DNA from: Tritrichomonas foetus
Taxonomy: Eukaryota > Parabasalia > Tritrichomonadida > Tritrichomonadidae
Reading direction: 5' to 3'
NCBI GenBank assembly: GCA_001839685.1
Contig: MLAK01000794.1
Span: forward strand, 5,179 to 21,365
Length of the DNA stretch: 16,187 nt
The translations under genes were made by a program, and so were the position numbers. Under the pieces are notes generated by a model. It saw only the letters and a list, made by a program, of their open reading frames with translations, was not told the origin of the DNA and made no database searches. Positions 14,857 to 16,187 of this stretch are shown here, piece by piece; the first letter of the stretch is position 1, and each line of letters opens with the position of its first letter.

Positions 14857-15996
14857 ATGGAGAAATCTACTTTATGTAATCGTTTTCTCCTCCATCATAA
14901 AATAGGCGCAGGGAGTTTTGGTGAAATCTACTCAGCCGAGGATTTGATGACCCATAAAATAGTCGCAGTCAAACTCGAATCAAACAAAATCTCAGCCCCT
15001 CAGCTCGAATATGAAGCTCGACTTTATCACATTATGGCAAGTAGCTCAAGTATCCCGACTTTACATTTTTACGGAACAGAATGCAAATATAACGTGATGG
15101 CGATAGATTTACTCGGGAAATCATTAGAAGACATTTTACTTCAATACAAGGCTCCATTTTCAGTTAAAACGGTGCTAATGCTTGCTGATCAAATGCTGCA
15201 AGCTATTGAATATATCCATCATCGCCATTTCATCCACCGCGATATAAAACCCGATAATTTTGTGATGGGTATTAATGAATCATCCAACAAACTTTTTGTG
15301 ATTGATTTTGGCCTAGCAAAAAGATTTCGTGATCCAAAAACTTTACAGCACATTGAATACCAGGACAATAAGTCACTGACAGGTACGGCCAGATATGCGT
15401 CGGTTAATGCGATGAGGGGAGTTGAGCAGAGTAGACGCGATGACATGGAGTCACTTGGATTTGTGATGATCTACCTTCTCAAAGGAAAATTGCCATGGCA
15501 AGGATTGCCGGCAAAAGACCAAGCTCAAAAAATGAAAAGAATTTTAGACGTCAAAAGGAAAACTACAATTGAAGAGTTATGTAAAGGCTTACCAACACAA
15601 TTTGCAGATTATATGAGAATGATTCGAAAACTTGGATTTAAAGATGAACCACGATATTCTGAATATAGAGAACTTTTTCGAAGGCTTTTTATTTCTTCTG
15701 GTTTCACATTCGACTATAAATATGATTGGCTTGAGCCGAAGAAATCAAATGTAAAATTCTCAGTCAAGCCACCAAATGAAGCACCAGCAAATATCGCAAG
15801 AAGATATATAAATAACCAACGTAGAGATAATCATGCATTTCTTCGTTCCGCTCGAACTGAAAATAGAATGAGGACAGCAATTCCCTCCCAGAGATACAAA
15901 AACATCGGACTAACACCAAGAATCAACAAACCACAAATTCCGCCAAGAATTTATCAGTCCAAAAGAGCTGTACCACTTGCAGACCATGCTGAATGA
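14857..15996 (+). CDS. Casein kinase 1 family Ser/Thr protein kinase
   Basis: The 379-residue protein has a CK1 kinase domain at about 9-290 and a short basic tail. Motifs: IGAGSFGEIY (16-25), Lys39 in VAVKLE, EYEARLYHIM (alpha-C), DLLGKSLEDIL (84-94), FIHRDIKPDNFVMG (125-138), IDFGLAKRFRDPKT (149-162), and TGTARYASVNAMRGVEQSRRDDMESLG (from 175). The last has the CK1 hallmark of S-V/I-N in place of APE. KGKLPWQGLPAK and FDYKYDW near the end are also diagnostic. CK1 kinases favour pre-phosphorylated or acidic substrates and act in trafficking, DNA repair and cell-cycle control. The tail (295-379) is rich in Arg, Pro and Asn, possibly for localisation, and lacks the C-terminal Cys pair of membrane-anchored yeast Yck types. 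It is the only gene here that ends in TGA. Trichomonads are known for large kinase families, so an exact ortholog cannot be assigned. Confidence 0.93.
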   Translation: MEKSTLCNRFLLHHKIGAGSFGEIYSAEDLMTHKIVAVKLESNKISAPQLEYEARLYHIMASSSSIPTLHFYGTECKYNVMAIDLLGKSLEDILLQYKAPFSVKTVLMLADQMLQAIEYIHHRHFIHRDIKPDNFVMGINESSNKLFVIDFGLAKRFRDPKTLQHIEYQDNKSLTGTARYASVNAMRGVEQSRRDDMESLGFVMIYLLKGKLPWQGLPAKDQAQKMKRILDVKRKTTIEELCKGLPTQFADYMRMIRKLGFKDEPRYSEYRELFRRLFISSGFTFDYKYDWLEPKKSNVKFSVKPPNEAPANIARRYINNQRRDNHAFLRSARTENRMRTAIPSQRYKNIGLTPRINKPQIPPRIYQSKRAVPLADHAE

Positions 15997-16116
15997 TTTA
16001 TCTCTATTAATGTTCATCAAGTCGTCAAAATTATCACCAAATATTGTTATCGTACTCGTTTTTTTTTTTTGCTGACATATTAGACTTTCTTATCTTTGAA
16101 TACTCAAGAAATAGAA
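15997..16116. other. 3' flank of CK1 gene with poly-T run
   Basis: AT-rich flank containing a run of 12 T (about 16059-16070). The right part (TACTCAAGAAATAG) looks like a decayed copy of the tandem repeat unit that follows. Confidence 0.4.
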
Positions 16117-16187
16117 AGAAATCGATACTTGAAGAAATCGATACTTAAAGAAATCAATGCTTAAAGAAATCAATGCTTAAAGAAATC
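16117..16187. repeat. 16-bp tandem repeat, at least 4.4 copies, continues past window end
   Basis: The unit is AGAAATCRATRCTTRA. Copies at 16117-16132 and 16133-16148 carry CGATAC; copies at 16149-16164 and 16165-16180 carry CAATGC and are identical to each other; a partial copy ends the window. Neighbouring copies resemble each other more than distant ones, as expected of slippage or local conversion. The array begins 121 bases past the CK1 stop. Confidence 0.9.

Noticed and set aside
7859..15996. A functional cluster of kinases and a phosphatase regulator
   Set aside because: The genes have mixed orientation, long spacers and individual initiator motifs. Kinases are very abundant in trichomonads, so proximity is expected by chance.

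Overview
The window looks like nuclear DNA of a parabasalid (trichomonad) protist, most likely Tritrichomonas or a close relative. The genes are eukaryotic (coatomer, ER Hsp70, SCAR/WAVE, CDK, CK1, a SAPS-domain protein), appear intron-free, and sit in AT-rich spacers. Several have a TCAYW-type initiator (Inr) motif just upstream of the ATG, as is known for Trichomonas. TAA is the usual stop, and some stops are followed by A, giving the UAAA context linked to trichomonad 3' processing. The genus assignment is inference; no rRNA or other marker is present.

Layout. Minus strand 102-2453 encodes beta'-COP (COPB2). It is divergent, across 188 bases, from a GRP170/HYOU1-like secretory-pathway Hsp70 at 2642-4753 (+). 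Converging on that is a small bromodomain plus NET-domain protein at 5017-5790 (-). Next, 6171-7502 (-) encodes a SCAR/WAVE actin-nucleation promoter split by one in-frame TAA inside its proline/glutamine repeats. At 7859-9937 (-) is a STE-type kinase with a helical C-terminal region, resembling Cdc15/Cdc7/MAP3K-epsilon. A 725-base spacer with palindromes separates it from a divergent CDK-like kinase at 10663-11604 (+). After a 1-kb spacer come a SAPS-domain PP6 regulatory subunit at 12646-14001 (+), an unrecognised 53-codon small ORF at 14387-14548 (+), and a CK1-family kinase at 14857-15996 (+). The window ends inside a 16-bp tandem repeat.

Themes. Two genes serve the secretory pathway: COPI coat and ER chaperone. 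Four act in phospho-signalling: three kinases and one phosphatase regulator. One reads chromatin and one drives Arp2/3-dependent actin assembly. Each probably has its own promoter, so apart from the shared COPB2/Hsp70 promoter space their proximity is probably incidental.

Most notable points: the interrupted but otherwise intact SCAR gene, with a serine-rich replacement of its acidic tail; a 14-bp inverted repeat around a GC-richer loop at 7636-7686, a candidate structured RNA; and a reduced bromodomain fused to a NET domain. I saw no complete mobile element, CRISPR array, rRNA or tRNA.
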